This document shows, piece after piece, positions 22,086 to 32,250 of a stretch of 64,000 nt of DNA. The stretch spans positions 1,488,001-1,552,000 of the forward strand of contig MU839833.1 in the NCBI GenBank assembly GCA_030411725.1, written 5' to 3'. Below the pieces are notes generated by a model that saw only the letters and a list, made by a program, of their open reading frames with translations, ran no database searches and was not told the origin of the DNA. A program made the translations under genes and the position numbers. This DNA comes from Echria macrotheca (Eukaryota > Ascomycota > Sordariomycetes > Sordariales > Schizotheciaceae). Position 1 is the stretch's first letter. Each line of letters begins with the position of its first letter.

Positions 22086-25000
22086 ATTCGATCAGTTGGT
22101 CCCGCACATGGGCTCCGCCGACTGAGTGGACATTTCCGGCCTCGAGACGGCCTTGTTCATATTCATGTACGAGGAGACCTTTACCAAATCAGCTCACCCG
22201 TATCACCAGAACGCTCCAACGGGCGTGTGCGTGGCTGTCCTATGCGGGCGATAGGATGGTCCAAGTCGGAGGTGTCTGACCCTATTCTCTTCCACAATTG
22301 TCTGAACTTTCTGTTTTATCATCTCAAATACCACTTTCTGTCATAATAGATCTCCTGTCATCACTTCAACCGGCAGAATCACATTTTCCTAGCTATATAT
22401 ATGTACGATTTTGCTGTATAGCCCTCTCCACAAAATGTCATCGCATGCAGAATCAGACGCAGTTTGCAGCCAAGGGACTTTCAGACGACCATGGGAACCG
22501 TACCCGCTGGGACACCAAGCCCGGCAGATGCTGCATGAGTCAAGCCCGTCTGACTCACGGTTGGCGGGAACATGCAGCTTCGAAGGGCGCCGATGCGGCT
22601 CAACATGTCATGCTCAGCCCTACGCATGTCAATTTCGACATCAAGGCAACCCGCCCGACGTTAGGGGACTTTTAGTCCAGTGCTTATTGCCACATCACCT
22701 CATGGCAGCCGGGTTGACACGGTCCATGATAACGCCACGCCCAAAGCCTTGGGTTCTCGTGCCGTCAGGCCGCCAGGCACTGTCTTCCTCAAGGCTACCC
22801 GGCCTCAGGCACTCTGCTTTTGTATCTCCACAGTAGGTACCTTAGGCAGCCACTTCGGGATCTTTCGGCAATGACGAACCCTAGAAACCGGTGAGTGGGA
22901 CAAGGCATACGATTGGATGGGGTGGATAAACAGGCAGACACGCAGCTTGCTGCATAAGTCATCTCATCCACCCCGACACGGCTTCCTACTTCTTCTTCTT
23001 TTGGCCTGAGGCGCTCGTATTTCCCCTCCCCGGCTACTTCTAGCGGTGATGCTACCGGCCATGCATCTGAGACTACTACACTGTATGGAGGAGCACGGGG
23101 GCTGCGGACCGGGCCGGCCCGTGGTGAGCATCCCCGGCAGGACACCTTCAGGAGGCCTCTTCAAAAGTACCGGCTCCACACGCTCCCTCTTTTAGACACC
23201 CCAGTATAGCTGCAGGTGATAACTGATGGCATATATCTTGTGTCAAACCCCCTGGCTCTTCCCCGCTCCATCGACATAATAGTATCGGCCCCCTCCTGGC
23301 GTTGCTTCTCCTGCGGGTCCCTAAGCGCGACATCACCCTCTCTGCCTCTCCCCTGTACAGGCACAAATATTTACACTTCATGCAGCTGAGACAAAATTGC
23401 GTTTACAGGTTAAAGGGCTGGATCGAATTCCCCAGTCTCTTTATCAATCAACCGACACCCACGGCGTTTGATTTTGCTCTCGACATTTTTCCACTCCTCT
23501 AGAAGACCCATGCATCCCAGTCCTTGTCGAAAGAGGAGCAAATCAAACTTCCTTGGAGGTCCCCATTCAATGACAACAAAAGGACCGGGAGGGACGACTT
23601 GATACACGAAGCAACAGCATGTAAAAGCTACATACGCGTATTCAATCGACCTACCCTAGTAGGTACCTACTGCGAGGATCCAGACACCCCGACGAGCACT
23701 GGATCGCCAGTGCTTCTGGTGGGACACCAGACTGATGTCACTGTCTTATATTTCTTTGTTGACTTGCAGGCAAACGGATGAGGCTATTCAAAGCCAACCA
23801 CAGTTGGTGTCGCAGAATGGATGATCTGTCGAAGCCAAAGCAAAGCTGGGCCAGAACTTACCACGATACCCACACAACATTCCTGTCCCGAGAGCTTACC
23901 TAGTTTTCCACACCTACCCTAACCAGCCATTGACAGCAGAAAAGACAAGAGTCCTCTCAACGAGCCGGCAGTGGACTGGACCGTGAGAGACGCAACAATA
24001 CCTTCCCTGCGATGAACTGATTCCATTCCCCGTTCTCAGCAGCATTGAATAAGCCACCTACCCATACCTTCTCACAGATAAAAGCCCCGGCCACTACCCC
24101 CTCCGAACGGTGAATAAAATGCCTGTGAAGAAAGTTGGTAAACCGTTGAAGAAATACCACGGGACAAACACCGTACGCTCCTCGGAGGGGATCTATGTTA
24201 TCGGCAGGAGGGACCAGTCTACCATCTAAGGCACACCCAACCACCCCCATAACAAACACATCAGCATGCCTATTAGGAACGGAAGGGGGGGGTTTATCGA
24301 ACCTCTTGAAAAGAAGAATATCGTTCGTCCGCATGTAACAGAGCCCCCTACCCCCTTCTCTCTAATCTCCACACCAAAGCCTTCAGTCCTACGGACAAGT
24401 CGATACCAACCTACCTAGGTATTAAAAGCAAAACGGAGTTATTAGTTACCTATATGAAAGCCTCAAAAAGGGGAAGGTCCCCATTCCCTTTCCCCCTCCT
24501 CCAAAAATCCAAAGTCCTCGCCACCCTCGACAGCCTACCAGGTACCTGATAGGCGTCATCGAAACCCCAAACCGTCAACGCCCTCAACCGTCGACGTCGC
24601 CACCTCCGCAAGTCCATCTCCCATCTCCCACGCCGTCCGCAGTCCCCATACGTCAGTCACTGCATCTAAAAAACCACCGAGACCTACCTAACAAACCCGA
24701 CGGGCCGACTAAGATTCGTCAAGGAAGCAAAGAATCGGCACCCGAAGAATTAATCAAAGAGAAGGATCCAAAGTTTCCTTTCCTGTTTGACCATCCTCAC
24801 CTTTGATTACCTATCTTCGAGTGTGTTGTTGCTCCTCGAAGATTTCGTCGAATAGTATGGTTAAACGAGTGGATGATTCACGCGGTGTAATCAAAGATTC
24901 AAGCAATTACGACGTCAACGGAACGTCTATACCAGGATCAGGCACGGAAAACCCAGATTCAATCGGCAAACAACGCTGCTGGGCGCCACTGTAATATTAC

Positions 25001-25109
25001 AAACAAGCCCCCATCTATCCGCTGCAGCACCACGTACCCCATCCCGATTGCATATGCCATTCCGTTTTGCGAACTCTCTCTCGATGCATAGCCGGTACGC
25101 CCATGCAGA
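22086..25109. other. Gene-poor region, 3.0 kb
   Basis: No gene could be supported. The region carries several AGGTACCT-type palindromes (near 22836, 23662 and 24541) and two AP-1/Gcn4-type heptamers at 22536-22542 and 22551-22557. It lies between the convergent Clr5 and RPT5 genes. Confidence 0.55.
22536..22557. promoter_or_regulatory. Paired TGASTCA sites
   Basis: TGAGTCA and TGACTCA separated by 8 bp, forming an inverted pair of bZIP (Gcn4/CPC1 or AP-1) sites. No start codon is nearby, so function is doubtful. Confidence 0.3.
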
Positions 25110-26650
25110 TTAAGCATAAAAGTTGACGGTCTACACCCCGTTAGCATCCGCATCTCACAGCAACAGGCTGCAAAACTTACATCCTTCTTCTTGGCCTGCA
25201 CTTCGGCGATGGCATCAACATAATGTTCATGGCCGATCCTGTTCTTGCCCATCCGCAGCGCAATCATGCCGGCCTCCACGCAGACAGCTTTCAGCATGGC
25301 GCCGCCAAACTCGTCCGTGCTACGGGCCAGTTCCCCCCAGTTCACGGCCGGGTCCACCTTCATCTTCCTGGAGTGAATCTTGAGAATCTGGGCCCGGGCC
25401 TCCTCATTCGGGAGCGGAAACTCGATCTTGCGGTCCAAGCGACCAGACCGAAGCAGAGCCGGATCGAGAACATCGACCCGGTTCGTCGCCGCCAGAACCT
25501 TGATGCGATCATCCGATGCGAAACCGTCAAGCTGGTTCAAAAGCTCCAGCATGGTCCGCTGCACTTCACGGTCACCACTCTTCTCGCTGTCGAAACGCTT
25601 GGTCCCCACGGCATCCAACTCGTCAATGAAAATAATGGCTGGAGCCTTCTCCTTGGCGAGGGCAAAGCAATCTCTGACCAACTTGGCACCGTCACCGATA
25701 AACATTTGCACAAGCTGCGGGCCGGCTAGCTTGAGGAACGTGGCGTCGGTTTGGGCAGCACAGGCTCTGGCAAGCAGAGTTTTGCCCGTTCCTGGAGGCC
25801 CGTACATCAGAGCACCTAGTGGACCAGTCAGCAATGAAGGGGGATTACACACGTGAGCGCTGACCTTTGGGAGCCTTGATACCAATCTTCTTGAACCGCT
25901 CCGCCTCCTTCATGGGCCATACTATGGCCTCGACAAGCTCCTCAATCTGCTTGTCCAGACCACCAACATCACTGTATTTCTCTGTCGGCTTCTCGTCGAC
26001 CTCCATAGCCTTAACTCTGCTATCATACTCGGCCGGGAGCGTGTCCAGGATGAGATATGAGTCCTTGTTCACACCGATGAGGTCGCCTGGCTTGAGCTTG
26101 CTAGGATCGACCAGACCAATGAGCGGGAGGAAGATGGTTTGCCTCGTCGACGTCTTGATGACTGCAGACTTGCCCACCCGCGTAGCATCCAAGTCAATAT
26201 TAGCGCCTTCCTCCGACGACTCGGCTGTAGGATCGAGGTCTAGCAGCTCTACTACGTTGCCGACGAGATAGGGCAGTTGACTGGCGCGGTCACGTCAGCA
26301 GCAGTCCGGCAAGGCTGGGGACCATTGTTGGCTTACCGGTTGTTCGCAATCTTCTCCATATTCTCCTTTATCTTCTCGGCCATGGTCGCTTTCTCGTGTG
26401 ATAGCCGCTGGAACTCGCTCTTCATGATCCTGGAGTCGTTTTCGAGCAGCCGCTTGCGGGTCAGGATGTCCTGTGTGCTGAGGTTCAGGATCTCCTCGTC
26501 CAACACATCCTCTTCGGGTTCGGCATCTTTCATCTCGGCATCGCCGTCGCCTTTTCCGCCGGTCTTGTCATCTTTCTTGTCCTTCTTTCTGTCCTTCTTG
26601 TCGTCGCGATCGCGGCGGTCGAGATCGTCGAGCTCTTCGAGGGTCGACAT
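25110..26650 (-). CDS. RPT5: 26S proteasome regulatory ATPase subunit 6A (Rpt5)
   Basis: Exons 26650-26337, 26280-25865, 25815-25181 and 25130-25110 (21 bp) give 461 residues. The order is an acidic/Lys-rich N-terminus, a coiled coil (about 60-105), an OB domain, then the AAA+ module: Walker A GPPGTGKT at 249-256, Walker B IIFIDE at 304-309, and the arginine-finger stretch [17 protein letters not shown]. The tiny last exon supplies TVNFYA, which ends in a hydrophobic-Tyr-X (HbYX) motif, the tail by which Rpt5 docks into the 20S alpha ring and opens its gate. This subunit of the base unfolds ubiquitylated substrates in cytosol and nucleus. The last intron uses GTAAGT and ATGCTAAC; reading through it would lose the HbYX tail. 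Confidence 0.97.
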
Positions 26651-27276
26651 GGCGGGGGTTTTCGACGAAGATGATTTACTGGTGGGAGGAGTGGATGTCT
26701 GGGATTCTAAGAGTACCTCGTAGTTCTGGAGAGTGCGGTCAGATGTGCGGTGTGCAGAGCGCGTTGGGGTGCAATCGGGTGGTTGATGAGAAATGCGGTT
26801 GGGAGGTCGCAAGCGCGGAGCTCCATCGAATTGGCGGGAGCTGGGCTGCAGGCAAAAGCGCGACGTAACCAGGCGAGCCTGGATGTGGACCCTGCACGCT
26901 GGCGGGTGACTAAGCACTTCAGAACGACAAGGCCAGCACCTTTACACCATAGTGATTCAAGGATCTACGGATTAGTTCTAGATAAACTAGCTAGAGGTCC
27001 GTTCGCTAGGGTACTAAAGACTCTCCGAGATGCTACTCGATGCAGATGGTACAGATTATTGAGGATATAAACAGAGCACTCGATGAGCCTTGACTAGAGG
27101 ACACCGCGCCACTCATTGCAGGCAGACCCCAACCCTACACCTTAAACAACAAGCAATAATCCGACCGAGCACACGAGATGGACATCATCCATCTTCTGAA
27201 GAAATAGATTACATGGGGATATATGTACCATCAAACAAAGCATTAATTCCCATTCATCGTCTCGGGAGAGCCAGGA
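26651..27276. other. Intergenic, RPT5 promoter
   Basis: 626 bp between RPT5 and the small membrane-protein gene, both on the minus strand. No gene seen. The yeast proteasome element GGTGGCAAA was not found. Confidence 0.55.
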
Positions 27277-27980
27277 TCACTCGTCGTCCAAGATCCTGCT
27301 TGCTATGGGCCCGACAATAGGCACCTCATATCTGCGAGCAGTTAGCACCGGAATCGACCCCTAGACCATGAAACCAACCTGTCAAGCGTGTCCGCATCCC
27401 GATACGCCTTCAAAACCAACCACCCCATCAGTCCGAGGTCCCCCAGGAAAATGACCCAACTCAAAAAACTGCTCCACGAGAAGATGAGATGCAGCACGAA
27501 CAAGGCCGTGAAAAGCAGACTCGACTGCCACGCGTGGAACCGTACGTAGTCGCTTTTCCTCTCCAAAATCAGCAGCAATATCGGCCCCAGCGGCGGTAGC
27601 GCCAGATACGCCAGACAGGCCTCGTAGTCCAGCCGCAGTCCCAAGCTCGTGTCAAACTCCGACACCATGCCTTCTCTCGCGCCGAGCGCACCAAAGTAGT
27701 CGCCCGCACCGCTGACGCCCCATCCTCCTCCTCCTATCCCTCCGCCGCCAGCCGCAGGGCTCTGGTAGCCGCCCGTGTCGCGTACCGCGTCGCCAGACCA
27801 GGCGCGTTGTGGTTGCGGGTGTTGCAAGGGAGGTGGTGATACCTGGGATGGTCGTTGTGCGTAGTTGGGGGAGTAGGAACGGCGGGCGTCGTAAGAGGTG
27901 CGTGGGGACGTGGGCCCGTCGACGGGTGAGAGGGTGCGGCCGTGCTCGGGCGGGGAGGATTGATACGGGGCGAAATCCAT
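27277..27980 (-). CDS. UPF0132/DUF4870-type small membrane protein
   Basis: Exons 27980-27379 and 27331-27277, with a 47 bp intron, give 218 residues. Residues 1 to about 110 are Pro/Ser/Gly-rich and disordered, with a run of glycines. Then come a conserved block and about three hydrophobic segments: ACLAYLALPPLGPILLLILE, then RKSDYVRFHAWQSSLLFTAL, then FLSWVIFLGDLGLMGWLVLK. The spliced end RYEVPIVGPIASRILDDE is the usual C-terminus of this family, which confirms the small second exon. The family is widespread in bacteria and fungi with no settled function. The ATG at 27980 is the first in frame. Confidence 0.88.
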
Positions 27981-28541
27981 TACTACGGTTTTCGGGAGCT
28001 CGAGTTGAGTCGAGGTAGACGGCAGTTAGAGTCCGTTGAGGACGGCGAGGAGAGAACTCGGCTCGGTTAGAAGTGCCGGGACGATGGAGTTCGGGGTTGA
28101 AGATGTGGGCGGGGAGTGGAGGCGTATCCGAGCTGTCGAGGAAGCTGCAAGCTATCGTGGGGACATGTTGCGGTCGTTGAATGACGGAAGAGTGGATGGC
28201 GAGTCGAGTTCGCACTTAGCTCGTAGTGCTCGTGAGTTGGCTGACGATGACAACCTTCAATGCTGGAAATGGGGGAGTAGATTGCGAATGCCGTGCCGCA
28301 GCGCAGCGACTTGGAGGGTGCGTGACGACGCGTTCAAGCTCCCGCTTGGCTCATGGGACTTGGTAATTGCGGGGTCGTTCGCGACAGCGTAAGTACCTCT
28401 TCTCACTGCACCTATCGCTTGCCCTTGCATCATGCTCTCAAGCACATGCAAGCAAATGGTTCGCCAAAATGCTGCTACTATGCATTGTTACATTTGATAT
28501 TACAGAACATTTCTACATGCTGGTATCGCAAGATTTATCCT
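27981..28541. other. Intergenic, tandem minus-strand genes
   Basis: 561 bp holding the promoter of the membrane-protein gene and the 3' end of the uL10m gene. Nothing else recognised. Confidence 0.55.
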
Positions 28542-29576
28542 CTAGCTCTCCGTCTTTTCGGCCTCTTGTGGGCCTTTTTCGGCTTCTTCCAACACGCTGC
28601 GTCGACTCTCCATTGTCAGCCACAAGCTCTTACCAGCACCTTCCAGCGTGGAAGTGAGGCCAAGCCCAGCGCTCTGCAGCATGTAAACAAGCTGGGCACG
28701 CAAGCTATCCAGACCGCCCTCGATACTGCCGACCCAGTGCATCCCATCGATATCGAACACCTTGCCCTCAACACGGCCACCGACAAGCAGTAGCTTTTGC
28801 AGACCGTTCTGCGCAACTGGGTCATAGTAGCCCGGATATTTCTTCCTCGGGGGAGCCGGGAACGCGGGAGGACTCGGGGCCAAGACCTTCAGCGCTGCCG
28901 CAAGATGGGCGGGGGACACGGTTGGGAACGTGAGCACCGCCAACGGTCCAACGAGTAGCGGAGCCAACTCGGTATAAGCCGACGGTTTCGCCTCGGCCAA
29001 GCCGTCCTTGGTAGCTTCCTTGACCGCCTTGTATGCGGCTTCCGACAGATCGTGGTTATACACCGTCTTCACCCTTTTTCCAGTGAGGGTTGTCGCCAGC
29101 GTAGGCTCGACCTTGGATGGGTCGAAGAACTCGACGATCTTGAGGGCGATATCGAAGATGCGCGTTCGGATCACCTGGAGACCGATGGCCGGGCTGATAT
29201 CCACACCGTCCGACCCTGCTGGAACCTCGGCCAGGGCAATCCGCAGTTCACGCCGTATTGCGGCCCACTCCGTCGCTGTGAGGTTGTTGTGCTGGAAGAC
29301 GAGCATCAGAGGTGTCGATCGGAGGAGTGACGTGTAGCTCCGAAGCAGTTGGGCCTTTCGGACGTCTGCCGGACGGGCTGTTGGCGGCTGTGTAGGTGGC
29401 ACATAGTCTTTTGGGACTGTCAACTGGGATGGAGCTGCGGCTGAAGCGTACTGGCGTGTCGACACCGAAACAATTGGCGCGCAGGGAAGCTGGGAGGCGA
29501 CCGGTCGGTATATCCTCGAAGCCTTGACGGCTGAGCTCAAGCCGCGGACGGCCGAGCATCGTAGTCTCGCATGCAT
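28542..29576 (-). CDS. MRPL11: Mitochondrial large-subunit ribosomal protein uL10m
   Basis: A 344-residue intronless frame from the ATG at 29576. The first 45 residues are Arg/Ser/Ala-rich with almost no acids, as expected of a mitochondrial presequence. The L10 fold follows: [38 protein letters not shown], read as two parts, is the usual start, and a stretch ending in [19 protein letters not shown] closes the N-terminal domain. The C-terminal part includes [19 protein letters not shown] and a Glu-rich end. The protein forms the base of the ribosomal stalk in the mitochondrial large subunit. It is divergently arranged with TRP4, with 443 bp between the two start codons. Confidence 0.9.
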   Translation of the reverse strand: MHARLRCSAVRGLSSAVKASRIYRPVASQLPCAPIVSVSTRQYASAAAPSQLTVPKDYVPPTQPPTARPADVRKAQLLRSYTSLLRSTPLMLVFQHNNLTATEWAAIRRELRIALAEVPAGSDGVDISPAIGLQVIRTRIFDIALKIVEFFDPSKVEPTLATTLTGKRVKTVYNHDLSEAAYKAVKEATKDGLAEAKPSAYTELAPLLVGPLAVLTFPTVSPAHLAAALKVLAPSPPAFPAPPRKKYPGYYDPVAQNGLQKLLLVGGRVEGKVFDIDGMHWVGSIEGGLDSLRAQLVYMLQSAGLGLTSTLEGAGKSLWLTMESRRSVLEEAEKGPQEAEKTES

Positions 29577-29896
29577 TGGGACTCTGTGAGCTATAAGTAT
29601 ATTTCTGCGTTGTCAAACAGTTGGTGGTTGTCTTACATGGACCGCCGAAAACCAGGCCGTCGATGGCTCGACCTCGTCGCATTCGCGATCTCGAAATTTT
29701 GGCGTTGGCCAACGTCCAGCGCTTTGACCACCTGAGGCCCCTGTCAGAGCTGTTGACGCTAGCGCTCTCACCGCCTAATTCTGCCACGGGATGGAGCAGA
29801 TCCCTGCCAGAACCCCGCCAGGGGTAGTCACCGCGGGGCATCTCCGGAGAGCATCTTCATTGGAAGCTTTGCATCTGGACGGCTCGTCTCTCCAGC

Positions 29897-29947
29897 ATGA
29901 CTCAACGAGTCCGTTTCTTTTCCATATTTCGGGTCCCAGGGAGCTAG
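29897..29947 (+). other. Possible upstream open reading frame of TRP4
   Basis: ATG at 29897 followed by 15 more codons and TAG at 29945-29947, about 72 bp before the TRP4 start. It is only relevant if transcription begins upstream of it. Confidence 0.3.
29898..29904. promoter_or_regulatory. CPC1/Gcn4 site (TGACTCA)
   Basis: An exact match to the Gcn4/CPC-1 heptamer, 122 bp before the TRP4 start codon. These bZIP activators induce amino-acid genes, including those for tryptophan, under starvation. Position and target gene fit; binding is inferred. Confidence 0.6.
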
Positions 29948-30019
29948 TATTTGACTTCTTGGACCGTAGGTTTTCTTTCCGAGCTCTCCGTTCCAGAATT
30001 GAGCTCCCAATCCGTCATC

Positions 30020-31345
30020 ATGGCAGCTGTCCCCGGGCCGACGTCGGAAGCCCAACTTCCTCCAGTCGACATCAAGCCGCTGCTCACTCGTCTGTGGCCA
30101 TTGGGTCACCCCAAACCTGTGACGGCTGATGAAATCGCCGAGACAATCTCTCACTTCTTCACCAACCAGGTGTCCGATGTGCAAGCGAGCTCTCTCCTCA
30201 TCGCCCTGCACTTCACGGCCCTTGACCGGCAGTCCGATGTCCTCGCCAAAACAGCGGCAGCCATGCTCAAGGCTGCCGCAAAAGTTGATGCCTCGGAACT
30301 GCAATCCGTAATCGAGAAGAAGGGCAGGAAAGAAGGAGCCTACCAAGGCGGCTTGGTAATCCAGCCTTGCCCCTTTTCCATGTCCTCTACCCCCGACTAA
30401 CACCACCCGCAGTGTGACATTGTAGGCACCGGAGGCGACTCACACAACACCTTCAACATAAGCACAACCTCCTCCATCCTCGCCTCGAGCCTCCTCCTCC
30501 TCGCCAAGCACGGCAACAAGGCGTCCACCTCCAAATCCGGCTCAGCAGACCTCCTCGCCTGCATGTCCCCGCGCCCGCCCCAGATCGCCCGCATCCGCCC
30601 CGACACCATTGCGTCCCTCTACGCCCAGACCAACTACGCTTTTCTCTTTGCGCCCGTCTTCCACCCAGGTATGCGCTTCGTCGCGCCGATCCGCAAGCAG
30701 CTGCCCTGGCGCACCATCTTCAACCTCCTCGGCCCCCTCGCTAACCCGACCGACCTTTTTGTCTCCTCCTTCACGTCTCCATCTCTGCTGGAAGCGCGCA
30801 TGGTCGGCGTCGCCCGCAAGGATATCGGTCCGGTCTTCGCCGACGCCTTCCGCCTCGCCGGCGCCCGCAAGGCCCTCGTCGTCTGCGGCGACGAGGAGCT
30901 CGACGAGATCAGCTGCGCGGGGGACACGCTCTGCTGGCGCGTTGCGCCTGACGCTTCCGGGGAGGTGGTGGTTGACCACTTCCGCCTGCACCCGCGGGAC
31001 TTTGGGCTGCCGGCGCATCCGCTCTCCGAGGTCTCGCCCGGCAAGGAACCAGCTGAGAATGCGGCGATTCTGGATCGTATCCTGAGGGGGGAGATGCCGG
31101 ATGATGATCCGATTTTGCACTTTGTGCTGATTAACACGGCAGCGTTGTTTGTCGTCTCGGGTATTTGTGAGGCGGATACGAGTGATATGGGTCATGGCGA
31201 TGATGGGGTTGTGATTACGGAGCGTGGACCGGGCGGGGGACGGTGGAAGGAGGGCGTGCGACGGGCGAGGTGGGCTGTCAAGAGTGGTGAGGCGTTGAGG
31301 CAGTGGACTGCTTTTGTTGATGCTACCAATGGGTTTAGCGAGTGA
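30020..31345 (+). CDS. TRP4: Anthranilate phosphoribosyltransferase
   Basis: Exons 30020-30355 and 30413-31345, with one 57 bp intron containing GACTAAC, give 422 residues. The enzyme transfers phosphoribose from PRPP to anthranilate, the second committed step of tryptophan synthesis, in the cytosol. The all-helical N-terminal domain begins DIKPLLTRLWP. The PRPP-binding loop GTGGDSHNTFNIST is at 117-130, with KHGNKASTSKSGSADLL next and the anthranilate-binding region FAPVFHPGMRFVAPIRKQLP after it. It is somewhat longer than bacterial TrpD (about 340), mainly through loops and the C-terminal stretch near RGPGGGRWKEG. The GTGGD loop sits just after the splice junction, so the splice is required for activity. 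Confidence 0.96.
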
Positions 31346-31953
31346 TTTCGGTTTTTGAATAAGGGTATGTAGACGGGCGTATAAAAGTTGCACTTTGATC
31401 AACCCTTGCCTCCACTTCCCCGAAGGATCGTAGTCTCAGTGTATGTAGTAGCTAGAGCTGCGGTAGGGGAAGTACTCGTGCTAGATAAGTCGCTGTAAGT
31501 ACCTGGTTGCCAGGGCAGATTTCGGCTTTTTTTTCTTGTGTCCAGGGGGGAAGTTACGAGAAAATTTGTTGATCGAAACTTTCAGTTGTCTGAGCTTCAA
31601 CGGGGGCTTTGTACAACGCTTGTCATTCAGCGACTGGGTCCAAGTTGATCGTCTTAGTTACGGGACTCACAGTTCAGCAGACGCCAGAGTGTCTCCGGTA
31701 ATCACTGTCATGGGCTGCTCTCTGCGTCCAAGGTGCTTACACACATACGAAGCAAGAGGTTGAGGATGGTGCAGCGATGTTCACATCTGACAAGTACAAA
31801 GCTATCGACATGAAACCCCCAGTAGAATTTTGTTCCGAAGCATTACCCCCATGATACGAAATAGCCATAGAATGATGCTTTTCTCAAGTTCGTCAAATAA
31901 CATGCAGTGACTACCTCCCAATTCCCTCCGCCCTTCAAGGACGAAGCCAAGGT
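31346..31953. other. Intergenic, convergent 3' ends
   Basis: 608 bp between the TRP4 stop and the end of the frame that extends behind TRL1. It is T-rich in part and suited to 3' untranslated regions. No gene seen. Confidence 0.6.
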
Positions 31954-32250
31954 CTAGGGCCAGCGACATCTCTTACGACTCGGCTCTCCAATGCCTTGAT
32001 CTTGGGGACCGCCAGCTCCCCCGCCCGGGCGACTCCGCTTCCTGCCCCCTCCGCTCTGACTGCCCCGTCCGCTCTGTATGCCATCGCCTTGGCCGCCCCG
32101 GCCACCTCCACGACCACGACCCCCTCGACCGCGGCCCCTTTGACCGCCTCGACCCCTTCCACCTCCTCGACCCTTTCCGCCTCCACCACGATCCCGACGG
32201 GGGCCACCGCCCTCCGGTCCCACCGCACTCTTGGGATGCTGTTCATCATA
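31954..32250 (-). other. In-frame RGG/basic extension behind the TRL1 stop codon
   Basis: Directly after the TAG of the tRNA ligase (32253-32251) the same frame stays open for 98 codons and ends at TAG 31956-31954. It reads YDEQHPKSAVGPEGGGP, then an RGG box of some 45 residues rich in Arg-Gly-Gly and Gly-Arg-Gly, then GRKRSRPGG and a basic end EPSRKRCRWP. The other frames and the opposite strand give composition-driven strings only. It could be a readthrough or alternatively spliced tail, a tail recently lost by a nonsense mutation, or a sequence error at the stop. It could also be G-rich 3' untranslated sequence with no product. Confidence 0.5.

Larger units (their letters stand above)
29577..30019. 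other. Shared divergent promoter, uL10m and TRP4
   Basis: 443 bp between the two start codons. It contains a perfect TGACTCA and a short upstream open frame ahead of TRP4. Confidence 0.7.
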
